A stretch of DNA of 64,000 bases from positions 4,601,001 through 4,665,000 of the forward strand of contig OY855913.1 of NCBI GenBank assembly GCA_963693305.1. The letters are read 5' to 3'. Origin of the DNA: Meandrina meandrites. Taxonomy: Eukaryota; Cnidaria; Anthozoa; Scleractinia; Meandrinidae. The translations under genes were made by a program, and so were the position numbers. The stretch's first letter is position 1; every line of letters begins with the position of its first letter. This document shows positions 37,413 to 49,799 of the stretch, in pieces. Below the pieces are notes generated by a model. It worked only from the letters and a program-made list of their open reading frames with translations. It was not told where the DNA came from and made no database searches.

Positions 37413-37699
37413 ATTTGGCGAGAATATAGTTCACTGATCCCGTCTAGCTTTCGCTTGTTCTAATTTGGGAAGGATCTTGACCAATATTTCCTCTATACGG
37501 AACATGCGCAGGCCAGTAGCATCTATAGATAAACTCCCTTCCTGATATCATAAGTAAATCTTGTTCAAAACCTATTTGAAATACCGCTGGTCTAGGGGGA
37601 CGCGGGCTCTGGGAACGAGTTTGGCGAATAAGGTGGAAAGTTAGTTATTGTGACTCAGTCTAGCTATTCTAAGACGTGAATAATTTATGAAATAATATA

Positions 37700-40100
37700 T
37701 AAATTGCTTGTATGTCTTCCCAGAATTTCTCTCAGTAAAACCAAGAAACACCACACATACAGTTCATGTTGATACCTTTGGTTCAATTCGCGCAAATATA
37801 GATCTGTTGAAATATTGCGGGGTGCAGGTAATAAATCTTTCATTTGATGTTAGCGAATATTCAACGAACTCACGAGACAAACTAAGCAAACTTTATTACC
37901 TTTGCAAAACTAAAAAGCAGCAGGGTTTGTCAGGAGTTCCACTATGATTGGCTCGTCAGAAAACAGTTCCTTTGGCGTATTGTGAAGCACTATCAATAAT
38001 TCATTGTCAACCTGGCAGTGCTTTGCAAAATTAACTGTAAACTCTTTAGGAAGCAGCTGCAACCGAATGAAGTTTTAACAGGATATTGAATATTATGGAG
38101 CAGACGAAATCTTGAAAGGTTAAAAAAATGTTTAATTTGTTGTATTTTATGTGCTACTTCAAACTTCAAGATCTACGGCCAACATCATAGAGTCTTGCTA
38201 TTTTCCAGCAGTTGCTTCAGTCAGGTGAACTTAGCGATATTTCCTGTTACACTGATCGGAGAGAACAGGATAACAACCCGGTTGCCAGCACACAAAATAC
38301 AAACTGCTGTATGCGGAAAACTGAAAACAGGGGAAAGTAACGTGTCAAGGTAAGATTAAAATCAAACAGAAAAAGTAAAATTGAAGATGATTGTTGTCGA
38401 AAAGTCAGACTTGCGAATAACGTAAAAAAGGCAAATTGTTTAATTCAGAGTACAAGATCAGTAAATCGTTTGCAGTGTTTATTAGAAATTTGATGGGAAA
38501 TTCTGGAATTTATTTATTGCCTGGAATTATCTTGATCGTGCAAGTACAAGTACTAGTACAGGTTTACGTGATAAAAACATTTTTCAACTTCTTTCGATTC
38601 TCCAAGCAAGTGACAACTTAACCTTCTGCACTATAAACACAATATTCGATCTTAACGAACATCCATTACTGTAAATATTTTGACTGACACAGAGTTCCTA
38701 GCCATTAAAGTATATTCGCTATATCGGGGTTTCTGAACTACGTATATGAACTAACAAAAAGCTAAGATAGATTTGATCTTATCCCGGTGGGAGCACTATA
38801 GAAGAATACATTTATATACAGTTTGGATTAACGTACTATATAAACAACCAACTCATACGTTATTTCAAGAACCCAAGATGAAAAGAGTCCCTTTGAAAAT
38901 TTCGCAATTGATTATCAACAAGTTTACAGTTTCCCATGACAACTTAAGTCAACTTAAGCCAATCAACAATCTGTACGAAGTAGGTTGTGTAATTTAATTT
39001 TTACAGTGGTCGCCAACGCATAATTAATATTTGAACTAACTCAAATTAAAATTTCCAAACGTTTTAACTAGTCCAATTGATTATAGAGTGTGGTACTCAA
39101 GAATTCATTGTGTAGATCTCTAGAATTTAAAGACGAAGTTTGTCAGAAAAGAAAAAATCGTGACAGTTTTTTTTTTGGCCAACAAAACAGTTTTCATGCA
39201 GCCTGCTGGGATATTCTTGATTAGTTGGTGAAAATTTTAAGTTTACATTATAAGAGAAAGTGCTTTTAATGAATGTTATTTAAAAAACACTTTATCTCAC
39301 AGCTCTGTTTTAAATAGCACATATTGACTGCTTTATTTATTTCCAGAAGCCCGCGTAAGTTTTATTTTTATTTATTTTTTATTGAAAATAACACTTAATA
39401 AATCGAGTTAGCAGATGTTAATAATTTGAAAAACTTCATTGGCCAGACGAAATCAGAGGAAGTTTATAACAAAGAATAGAGAGTATTGTCAATAAAAAAT
39501 GGCACCCTACGAAATACCAGTTCTAATAAACTCACTGGAAGCCTAATCACAAAGCTTATTTTGGGCGGTAAAGCTGCCTTGTCTTGGGGAACAAATTTCT
39601 AACGTTCTGCTCACTAATAATGCCAGCTTCCTTCAAATCACGTTGTTCTTAGCCATCCATTTCTTCCCTTCCATCCTCAAGGTCTCTGAGTACGCAGTGA
39701 TGACTTCCGTATTTAGTAGTTGCTGATTGGTAATCTCGAACGACTCTTCTGTCAGTCCTCATGCGAAACTTCACTGCCCCTCGTGTTAATAAAGTTTTAA
39801 TTTTCGAGTTGTGCTTTTTTTCCCATTGCATAGCAATTTCCTTGTGAACCAAGACCAATGCAGTCTCAACGCATACAACGCCTCTTTTTTTAAAAACGTT
39901 ATTACGACTGATTCGGTATCCTCGTTCAGTAGCCTTTTATCTGAGCATAAGTGACAGCAGTTTTAGTCATTCGAGTTGTCCATTCAGGTAGCTTTCTTAA
40001 ATAACCAGCAGGATTTGGTCATGGCTATTAGCTAATACACTTCCTCGATAACTTTTAAAATGGTAATTGCAATGTACAACATCGACTTTGCCTTTTGCAG
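37700..40100. other. upstream flank of gene 3
   Basis: Apart from the broken exon, this is AT-rich DNA that aligns with 49470-52423. It should contain the gene 3 promoter and any 5' untranslated exon; an acceptor (CTTTTGCAG) ends at 40100. An open frame on the minus strand near 39649-39858 is interrupted by a deletion in unit 2, so I do not call it. Confidence 0.5.
37818..38056 (-). pseudogene. inverted, broken S2-like exon (unit 1 copy)
   Basis: Read on the minus strand it begins after a TTGCAG acceptor and encodes LPKEFTVNFAKHCQV.., then DEPIIVELLTNPAAF, where a TAG stop and an insertion break the frame. The partner in unit 2 stays open further and resembles the gene 1 S2 exon. A remnant, not a working exon. 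Confidence 0.45.
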
Positions 40101-40142
40101 TTTAGCACATCAAAAAGACTGACAGCTTTGTACCTAGTCAAG

Positions 40143-43100
40143 ATGATGTTACCACAGATCGATACAATTGCTTTCATGATCACTGCTTTACTGCTTTGGA
40201 GGCCCGTCGCTATGATGAAGCAGCATGGGGGTCATTTATGTCTGCTGGATGGACTTTCGATGTCGGTTCTTCATGATCCTCCATTTACCACTGTATCTGA
40301 TTCTGGAGAAGTGGAAGGATTATTGGGAGAATTCTTCTCACTTATTGTCCGGAGATGTTTCAGTCGAAATTCATGCAGCAATGTCATCAGTACAACAATT
40401 TTCAACTCCACAGAAGACTTTATTTCGACCATACGGGGAAACAAGACCGATATCGCCTTCCCGATATCAACACCAATGAAGATGCTTTTGTCTGCACATG
40501 ATCCCAACAGCGGCACAGAACAGCTACCACTGATGTTTGAATTATTCATAACATCTCCAGGATATTTGCTCATTATGGACGTTAACCATGTTAACCATAA
40601 AGTCATTCAGCTTGAGCTTAGAAGCCTGTTTGAGAACTCCTGGCCAATTGTCGTGTTTACTCTATTAATTGCTGGGATTTCTGGAATGGTGGTGTGGATT
40701 CTGGTAAGCCGGACTAGTTATAGCCCCCTAATGCAGTTTTCAATTGAGTGTTGTAAAACCAAAACAAGGTTAGCGGAGAGTATATAAGGGAGTCGGTTTT
40801 AGTTTTACTGCCGATTGGAAGAGAACGTGACGCGGGTTTCTTTTTTTAACCAATCACTGAATGTAGCAAGCAAAATAGACACACAGTTAATTTAGGATTA
40901 CTTTTGAAATTCAATTTAAAATGTTATTAAAATTTCAACCCAGGAAACTCCTTCTTGACGAGAATATACCACATTCATTGTTGCGTGGGAAGGACATCTC
41001 GGAACAAATTTTGTGACAGTGTATTTAAGGGTAGATGTCAATGCAGCACTAACGAAGAACCCGTTTCTTTTTTTCTTTCAGGAAACATACTTTAACGAAG
41101 AAGAATTCCCTCGTTCATTTACTAAAGGCTCATACGAAGGATTTTGGTGGGCTTTTGTTACCATGACAACGGTCGGGTGAGTTGAGCAACCCTAGCATGT
41201 TGAGAAATAGATAATCGAATAAAGCCGAGCTGGGCATGAGTATCTAATCTATTTATCGATAACAGAACTAAAACCAACGGTCATTAGCTCCCGTTTTGTA
41301 TTTTACCCTTTGTCATTGATTGGGAGGTATAAACCTGAACATGAAAACGGTGTGTCTATTAGAAGTAAACTCTTAGTACCCTGTGTATGATAAATCACAT
41401 TTAACGACAACGGGCCATGCAATGCAAACCGTTCGGAACTTGTCAGCCATTACTTCATCTCATAGTAATTTTTTTCCTCTGCCTTTTCTTTGTGTGCGAT
41501 TTGGATCAAGTACACCTTGATAAAATTTACTGCCTTGTGCTTAATATTATTCTATACTACATTTGAAGTCATGTTAGAATCTATACAAATGGCTTAAACT
41601 GAGCATGTACGCCTCATTGAGAATAATGCAAAAGCGAGTGTCAGAAAATAACGTACACAGTCTTAATGCTTCATCGACAACACGTATCATCCACCGAAAA
41701 TATTCATTAAAGCTGAAATTTGAAAATAAAAACCCATAAGTGTATATTAGAAATCAATGAATGAAAACTAGAGTCCTCGATGGTATACCGCTAAAAGAAG
41801 CTCGGACCACTCTTACTTCGGTCATAAAAAACGGGGACAATAAGACCCCGGCCTGTAATCTTACTCTTGCTCTCTCATTGTTGCCACTCAGAAAGGTTGC
41901 TTGTAAAAAATACTAGCTGGAGATCTTTTCTAGACTTTCTCCGTAGACTGATTGACACGTTTCCTATTTTGATTTCAGCTACGGAGACAAGACCCCAAAG
42001 TTTGTTTTCGGTCGTTTGTTTTGCGTCCTGTGGATTTTGCATGGTCTGGTCGTCATAGCATTGTTCACAGCAAACGCTACAAGTGCCCTCAGTATCGGCT
42101 CAGATGATTTTGCAAAACTGGAAGGAAACAAGGTAAAACAAAACCTGATCGAAACTTTTTGGCACTGTTTTTTGTTCTTTTCGCTAGAAAATTAAAACAC
42201 AATTCAAAAATTGTTTGCGGTGATCCACGTTTATTCCGCCCGCCTGCACTCCGCCTATTCTGCACGAAATGCATTCAAGCAATATTACTGCAATTTGCGA
42301 CTTTTCCTGGAAAGTATCAAGGTAAATCTTGTTGTGTGAAGTTTTTGAAAACTTGATTTGACGTTTCCTTCTCGTGACAACTATGTACAACTATGTTCTA
42401 CCTATTGGAGGTTTTCCGAAAGGACAAGTTTTTTGTTAACCTTCTTCCACCAATATAATGGCATTTGTTGTTATATAATATTTGTTCATCCGACGGTGGT
42501 TTGTCATATCACATAACAGTCAATCATAACCGGGCGTACCGGTGTATAAAGATCGGGTCGCCCTCGCATTAATTCCCTCTTGCTTTCACCATCACAGCGA
42601 TTGCATCTCTTGGAACAACACATTTTTCCCTCCCTCCGCTCCCCTAACGCTGTATGTCGGATTACCATCTATGCGTACTTTCTTCTAATCAAAGGGGGGG
42701 GCGCCTTTTTTCGCCCCACCTTTGCTGAACATGATATTCTATTTAGCATTTACATTGTCAACTAATGCACTTTTAGTTGATTTTCAATTAAAACTGCCAC
42801 AACATAGTAGTGGCCAAATAACTCCAACATACGAGTATATATATTTGTTGTAAACCCTATCATCTTCAGCAAACTAGCACGACCCCACACAGAGCTCCCG
42901 AATTACGTTCAGCCTGGTCAAGTAAAATGTATCGGCATAAATAATGGCATTTGTTGTTATTGTGAAAGTATTTGACGGTTGTTATTTGAATTGTAATGTA
43001 TTTCACAGGAATTGTTAATTCAGCTTATCATTGGTCAAGCCGTTTTTCCCTTTTGTTATTCAACAACTGTTTTTTCCATTCAAATTAGCAGTTATATATG

Positions 43101-45111
43101 TGTTGTATTTTTCCTTTCTGTGAATAACCGATTTCGAGATAAAGTAGTTCAACGCTGTAAAATCATTAGCACTTATAACAAAAATAATAATAAAATAAAA
43201 TCCAGGATGGCAGACTTGAAAATTGATATAACGATAAAAAATATACGTTCATCCTGGTCATCACAAATTTCAAAGTCGGCTTTTTCTCCGACACGATGCA
43301 TCGAATAGATGCCGGAATTTTGTATAGGGCTTTGTGTTCTTTATAAGGGGTAGTCTGTAGAATTAATAATTTAGCTTTTAAAAATTTCATGACGGGTGTC
43401 AGATGAAAACCAATAGGTTATCCCTTTGCTGTTCTCGCCATACGCATCATATAATTTTCCAGTCAAGTTTAAGGTGAACAGATCTTCTTTTCAGTGGTTC
43501 TTGATTTACTCGAAGCTGTGGTCTAAGCTTTATACCAGTAAACAAGCCAGTTTCAAAGCTTTTACACAAGCCTCTGCTCGACTGATTCCGGCATTTCTTA
43601 TTTCTTTTTCAGATTGGTGTGTTGAACTATTCATTAGCGAAGTTAGCGGCTAATGAAAAAGGAGCTATCGTGAAAGGTGAGTTCTTGAAACTGATTTTCT
43701 CAGAAGAAAATCAAAAGGACTGTATTAAAATCAAGAGCCCAAAGCGATTAAAAAATATTTTGAAACTTCTGCGAACTAAGCGTGGGTAAACATACTTTTG
43801 TACTGGACTCCTAAAATAGCGTTTTCGTATTAGGTAAGTACGTGAAACTGATTTTTTCCTCTCTTTCACTGACGTATTTCTTTGATGAAAACTTAAGAGA
43901 ACTCTATTGAAATCAAGAGCCCAAAGCGATTTAAAAGTATTTTGGGAGTTCTGTAAAGTAAGCGTGGATAGACATACTTTTGTCCTGGTCTCCTTGTTCT
44001 AAACAGGTACGGATCCAGGCAGGTTTCCACCGTTTCACGGAAATTAGTCAACATCCTGTCCGAGTGATTCAAAATAACCGGAAATGGCATTTCAAGGAGT
44101 CAAATACAAAAATTTTCCCGAAGGCGTCCTCCAAGAGGCTCGCACTTTCGTTGCTCGTGTAATCAGAAGCGGTCGCCATTTCTTTTTCTTTGATTCTTCA
44201 CTTTCTCTTTTTATCACATACGGGGCAAAATTACTGAACGCTGATTGGTTGAGACAGAGGGCATTTTTTCTTAATCACGAGGGCACTTTTTGGTAATCAA
44301 GAGGGCATGATTACTTGATCCTGATTGGCTGAGCGCGCGTCGTCTGCACTGAGTTGGTTTCCCGCTTAAAACGAGTTTGAAAAAAGTTCAGAAACGCAGT
44401 GCATACGAGTTTGATATAAATGCGTTTGATAATTTCATCAAATGTGAAAGAAAATCGGTAGGCAGAAATGAGTAGTGCCTTGGTGGAATAGAGAGAGGAC
44501 TTTTCAATCCCACTTCGTTTGTCACAGCCCGAAAAAACGTCTGGACGATTCGCTGCACGGAGAAAAGAAATTCATGGCGGCTGAGACCACTGAATCGACA
44601 CTGAAAGATAACATTTCATCGTTTTGATTGCTTCGCCTTATTAGAAACAGAGCCTGGAAAGGGCATAAATTTTGTTGGTACTTACAGTTTTCGCTGTGGA
44701 AAGGAGAATGTCAGGTTGAAGAAGTTATTAAAGCTCGTTTGGACACTTTGTTTATGACTTTCATCGATGCAGCATTTTCTGCGCGGTCGGACACCTCGTA
44801 AACAAAGGTAAATAAAATTTAAACTGCATTCAGTTTTATCTGTGAAGGAACTATTATGAGTGAATTGCACATGCTGTGTTATGCTTACTTTTACTGTTTC
44901 TCGACATAAGTTGATTTTTTATGTGGTCATTTTGCTACGAGCAAATACTCTTGCCAACCGGTTTACGCCATGGCGGACCTCGTTTAAGTTTTCTTTTGTA
45001 CACAGTTTTGCCCTTTATGCGATAAACACGTAATCGCAATGTGCCCTCGTGCAATTAAGGATTAATTTCACTTGCATTTTCAAAGTTTTCCAAATTGCCC
45101 TCGTCGCTTCG

Positions 45112-45144
<33 letters not shown>

Positions 45145-47353
45145 GCGCGTGAAATTAATCCTTAATTGCCCTCGGGCCCATGCGATTACACATACTAATC
45201 ATTCTTATTAGGGCGGTCCCACTGCGGATTCACAATTTAAATAAATCAAAGGGTCTCTTTGAGACAACGACTATTTTGCATAATGAAGTACATGTATGAG
45301 CCATTGAATACTCCGGATCTGGAGTGATTTCTTTAGAATGAACGAAAATTTCATTCAGCAAATGCTGCCATGTCTGCGTGGCTGAGTAACCAAGCCCTGA
45401 AATGCTATATTCACCGCCTAGCGCGGTGAATATAGCGTCATAAACTAGAGCATTTCGACCAATCAAAATGTTCCACTGTTATATTCACCTCTGGAAATTA
45501 GACTAAACCGTATTAGAAAGCAGGGAGGACGAGAGTTTAACACACGGGCGGGTACGCACACAATCTTTTTTTTTTCTCCCTCCGTTGTTTTTTTTTTCTT
45601 TCTTTTTTCCCCCAAGAAGCTAATAAGTGCTATTCTTTTGTTCAATATTTTTTTATTGCATACGTAATGTTATTAAAACCCAAGCTTGCCTGGAGCCCGA
45701 GTTCATTCCATAACATCGACACCATATGCTTTCTAGATAATGTTATGAAACAATTCAAATAAGAAAATGCTCGTACCCCATGCTCTTGACATAGCTAATG
45801 ACTATCTCATCATTATTTCACTGTTTCACATTTGCCGAGATTTAATTTCATCTTCGTCAAGTTCAGTCCAACATTGGTCAGCGGAATTACAAACAAAAGT
45901 CTACCACCCAAGGAAGAAAGGAAAGAAAGATTGACCGACCGACTGAGCGAGTGATTGCGCTCGTCTACTAACCTCCTATTTTGCATTCTGCAAAATGGTC
46001 GTAAAGGAGGGAAAAGCGAAAAAAATGCTGGTAGTAAACCCACCCTTAATGACAATGTTGGCAGTGAAAAGCTGTGGCTTTATTAGCTCTCACCTTTTGT
46101 TGTCATTATTGTTTAGTTAGTTACCAGTACCTCACTTTGTATTTTTAACGATGCATAGTTCTTGTGTTATGTTTGCTGCCGCTGTTTGCATTTTATTTCT
46201 CATGCTGGTAGTTGTTGCCAAATGAAGACGTCATGTGAATGCGCTATTCCTAGCCCCATCCCCCACCCCCCTTTCTCTTGGAACACGTCCGAGTTTCGAC
46301 CTGCCGAAAAACTCTATATTGACGTGCGAATCTTTATTTACTTGTCTATCTATAATCTTAGATATTACTTAGTCTAGGTGTGTCCCATTAGCTGTATTGC
46401 TAAACAAATCGACACGTTTATAAAGTTCATTGCATGTCCAAAACGCGATCAAAGTAGTTTAAGTCAGATTTTACTTGATAAAAGTACTAACTTTGCAGCC
46501 ATTAGATAAAATAAATAAATAATTACACCTATTTTCAGTTTTTTCATCAGTTCAAAACCTCTACAACGACCTCAAGAGCAATAAAATAGACGGCATCCTT
46601 ATGGAGAGATACAAGGGCGCGTTCTTCCTCGACGTAATGAAAGAGAAGACATTCAAAGTGTTTGACAGCTTCACGGTGGAAATTCCGTATTACATTGCAA
46701 TGCCCGACTCCCTGTTATCTAGAGTTTTAATGGGCCAGGATTCATGCTTCAAAATTCAAATTGATAATCCAAATATGGATGGTTCATTCATCAAATATTT
46801 CAAGCCAGTCAAGGTAATCGACGTTCCGTATTTTCTCGACTTGACGCCGCCAGCGTTTATTTCAAACTTGGCCAGGTGGACCCGGCGTTCATTTGACTCC
46901 TGCAAATTATCCGAGCCCGGTTTTCATTAAGCAACGGTTTTATTCATTATTTTGACAAACGAGTATCGGCTTATACACCTACAGCTTATTATACCCTATA
47001 TAAATACCTTAGGGGACTAAGTCCACTTTGAAGACCCGGCGTTTATTCTGTATCCGGCATTTAATTGAGAAAATACGGTATGCCAACATACAAATTTAAA
47101 TTTCCCTTCATGATGCGAGTTAGGAGACTGTTAACCATGCCAAGTCAAGACAGCCACAAAACGCGATCAATTGCTTAATCATTAGGCTCTGTCGGAGAAA
47201 TATACGGGTCACTGTTAGGGTCAAATATCTTTGTCCGCATCCTTTATTCTATGCCTGTGTATTAGTTTTACGAGGATGATGCTACAGGAAGACAAACAAA
47301 CAGACAGACAGACAGTCAGGCAGGTAGAGAGAGAAAGAAAGAGAAAGGCAGGC

Positions 47354-47413
<60 letters not shown>

Positions 47414-48422
47414 GGACGGCCAGGCAGGTAGGCCCTGAGTGCCCTTTCCTATCAAAACATGGGAAGAATTTTTTTACTTATTAAAATTTATTACTTATTA
47501 TAATTATTTTTTTGCCTTTTATCATGTAGCCTTATAACCCCGACGAGGATTCCGTCAATATCTTCTCTGGTAAATCAGAAGGCACCAGGAAAGCTCTATT
47601 GGTCCTTATGGGCATTTTCTTGGGTCTTGCATTTGTCGGGATCATTGCAGAAGTCGTTTACAGGATGGTGCGAAAAGCAAAGAAAGTGCAAAACGGTGAA
47701 GGTACAACACTCGAACTGATAGCTTACACGTGTACCCATAGCTGAGGTACAAATGTGAGCTTTATCTTTTTTCATTCTCGTCCCCATAGCCATTTTCGCT
47801 TCTCTTAGCCGGCCGGGCCTTGACACGAGAAACCAAGGGCTCTAGAGACAAAGAATTTTCAGTCCTAGATTCTAGGACTTCCTGTGTTCATGTATGTGGT
47901 CGATGTTCCTATAAACTGTCTGGGAGAGTCATGGCGTCTTTTACTTCCGCTCAACATTTCAAATTAATTCGAATTAATTCAAAAATCTCATGTCCCCAGA
48001 GCCCTTCGTTTCTCGTGCCAAGGCCCTGCAGGCTAAGAGAACCAAAAAGGGCTATGAATGATCTCTGTTTTGAAGCTGGAGTTACTTGCATTGTATAAAA
48101 AGAAGGCAATTCCCACACTACAATAGTGTATCATGGGCTGTTTACAGACCGGCTCAGCTCATTTTACGATTCTTGAGAAAATGTGTTTTTCGGTCCGCCT
48201 TCTTCACAGTTAATAAACGATTTTAAAAATTATCTTTCAGATGGAATCGACTTGAAACAAGTTACAGTCCAGTCGACCTCTTTCAAAGCTGACCTCAAAG
48301 ATGTGGAGGACAAGCTTGGCCAGCTGGTGCGAGAGGTCGGTAAACTGCAAGAACAACTTACAAACATTTCAATCCATACGAACGAAAGACTCGGATCGGG
48401 CCAAACAACCATCCATGCGTAG
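40143..48422 (+). CDS. K+-filter ionotropic glutamate receptor-like channel, gene 3 (seven exons)
   Basis: Exons: 40143-40703, 41082-41176, 41979-42132, 43613-43676, 46539-46813, 47530-47701 and 48241-48422 (stop TAG), phases 0,2,0,1,0,1; 500 residues. Signal peptide about 1-24; S1 with GLLGEFF, a C-x5-C pair and DIAFPISTPMKMLL (no ligand arginine); TM1 about 167-187; filter TTVGYGD at 216-222. S2 has IDGILMERYKGAFFL and IPYYIAM; TM3 in exon 6 contains VLMGIFLGLAFVGII. The C terminus has the coiled coil VEDKLGQLVREVGKLQEQL. TM2 is unusual: FCVLWILHGLVVI has cysteine and histidine where genes 2 and 4 have glycine and leucine or isoleucine. Intron 4 is long (about 2.9 kb) because of insertions. 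The frame is open upstream to the acceptor at 40100. Its closest relative is gene 4, from the tandem duplication. Confidence 0.9.
43677..44012. repeat. imperfect tandem duplication in gene 3 intron 4
   Basis: The stretch after exon 4 (TTGAAACTGATTTT.., AAATCAAGAGCCCAAAGCGA.., AGCGTGG.., CATACTTTTGT..) appears twice, at about 43677-43826 and 43835-43993. The second copy begins after TTAGGTAAGTACGTGAAACT, a decayed echo of the exon 4 donor. Gene 4 has only one copy. Confidence 0.65.
44220..44345. repeat. GAGGGCA-rich repeat in gene 3 intron 4
   Basis: GAGGGCATTTTTTCTTAATCACGAGGGCACTTTTTGGTAATCAAGAGGGCATGATTA-type units alternate with GATTGGTTGAG/GATTGGCTGAG. A similar vocabulary (GCCCTCG, TAATC) is used by the palindrome at 45030-45189, so the two may be parts of one element. 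Absent from gene 4. Confidence 0.4.
45030..45189. repeat. palindromic MITE in gene 3 intron 4
   Basis: GTAATCGCAATGTGCCCTCG at the left and CGGGCCCATGCGATTAC at the right bracket long arms (GCAATTAAGGATTAATTTCA and TGAAATTAATCCTTAATTG) around a central CGCTTCGCGAC. Absent from gene 4, so it probably inserted after the duplication. Confidence 0.75.
47290..47415. repeat. (CAGA)n microsatellite in gene 3 intron 5
   Basis: Long run of CAGA units. The corresponding place in gene 4 (near 59035-59060) has only a few units, so the array expanded or contracted after duplication. Confidence 0.9.
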
Positions 48423-49423
48423 CAGAGAGAGGACGATCTTGGCAACCACATCACCAGGAATTCCTTGGTTCTGAAGTTATCTTGGTTTTGATAAACTGAA
48501 TAGCACCACTGACAGCTCATGGGGTTATCTCATCGCATGCGAACGGCACTAAACGAATAGTTAGGAATTCACAACTAGTAATGGGCATTTAAGATGGATG
48601 AAAACTGTCAGCGAAAACATTTGTTCCCTCAGCGGTACAGAAATCCAAGATGGTGCTGGCCAATTCTACACCGCACACTTGAAGCCCGCGCCACTTCACA
48701 CTTGCAACAATGTCTATGAAATATACCATGCGCGATTAAGGGGAAGCAGCAATACAGGTTATGAGAATTAAAACAAACGGCGAACCAGTAAAATATAATA
48801 CCACAGACCAATAGCGTACAATGTTTACGGGACCCTAAATCGCGCATCATATGAAAGGAAAACGAGACAAAGAGACCATAATAAATACGCTAGCTGACTC
48901 GAACCTGAGTCACATGGGCCACGAGCGACTCTTAACGCTACGAAGACCTGGTAGGCAGGTGGTATCATGAGTATAAATGTGACCTCTCCCTTAAAGGTAT
49001 AACGAACTGACCACTCTCCAATGAGTGACAGTGCTATTTAGGCTAACCTTAGCGTTACTTATACTCTGCGGAAAAAAGCGGAGTATGTTGTATAAAATCT
49101 CACGAAGATGTGCGATTTTACTATAAGCATGCTTAAAGGTGTCGTGCTGACCGTGTTTCCTTCAAGGGAATTAAAATTCAAAATCAGACTGATGAAGGGA
49201 TACATACCACAGCTATTTAAATAAAGACTTGTCATGCCATGCCACGTGACAAACGGAACTGACTTGGCTTGGTAACCCCAGGATCGCTGTAAACGTGAAA
49301 ATCGAATCGTCATAAGATAAGGATTGTACACATGGAATACTAACCAACTTTGAACGACTCCAAAGTACATGTAGACAGGTACATGTAGTTTGTAATTTTT
49401 TCGCGCGCACGATTTAACCAATC
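48423..49423. other. 3' flank of gene 3
   Basis: 3' untranslated and flanking sequence, aligning with 59783-60945. A candidate AATAAA lies at 48880; the gene 4 copy has AGTAAA there. No gene. Confidence 0.5.
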
Positions 49424-49567
49424 TAGCTATCCTAAATTGTGAATAATATATGAAATAATATAAAAATTGCTTGGATGTCTTCCCAGAACTTCTCTCAGTA
49501 AAACCAAAAAAACAAAACGCATACAGTTCATCTTGATGCCTTTGGTCCAATTTGCGCAAATAGATCT

Positions 49568-49786
49568 GTTGATATATTGCGGGGTGCAGGTAATAACTCT
49601 TCCATTTGATGTTAGCGAATATTCATCATCTTTGTAAAAATAAAAGGCCGCAGGGTTTGTAAGGAGTTCCACTATAATTGGCTCGTCAGACAACAGTTCC
49701 TTTGGCGTATTGTGAAGCACTATCAATAATTCATTGTCAACCTGGCAGTGCTTAGCAAAATTAGCTGTAAACTCTTTAGGAAGCAG
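49568..49786 (-). pseudogene. inverted S2-like exon remnant (unit 2 copy)
   Basis: On the minus strand, after a TTGCAG acceptor, the frame reads LLPKEFTANFAKHCQV.., KELLSDEPIIVELL, AAFYFYKDDEY and then RVITCTPQYI. The gene 1 S2 exon has HEDLVDEEVEGIFMERL, AFYFYKDKVY and RVFDTVPKEV in the same order. The match suggests a relic of another receptor gene in the opposite orientation. No pore-loop or membrane-segment exon is found nearby on that strand, and the unit 1 copy is broken. Confidence 0.45.
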
Positions 49787-49799
49787 CTGCAACCGAATG

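Larger units (their letters stand above)
35519..37660. other. intergenic region after gene 2
   Basis: Contains the gene 2 3' untranslated region (candidate AATAAA at 35871-35876), two SINE-like elements and a TIR element, listed separately. No gene is supported. Confidence 0.5.
37661..49423 (+). repeat. tandem segmental duplication, unit 1 (contains gene 3)
   Basis: Starts TAGCTATTCTAAGACGTGAA and ends ..AACCAATC. Upstream flank, exons, parts of introns and 3' flank align in order with unit 2, interrupted by unit-specific insertions. The unit is about 11.8 kb. Confidence 0.85.

Noticed and set aside
39649..39858. 69-codon open frame on the minus strand upstream of gene 3
   Set aside because: The corresponding part of unit 2 carries a deletion that removes it, and no family is recognised.
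47290..47415. Regularly repeated array that might suggest a CRISPR
   Set aside because: It is a 4-base CAGA microsatellite in an intron of a eukaryotic gene.
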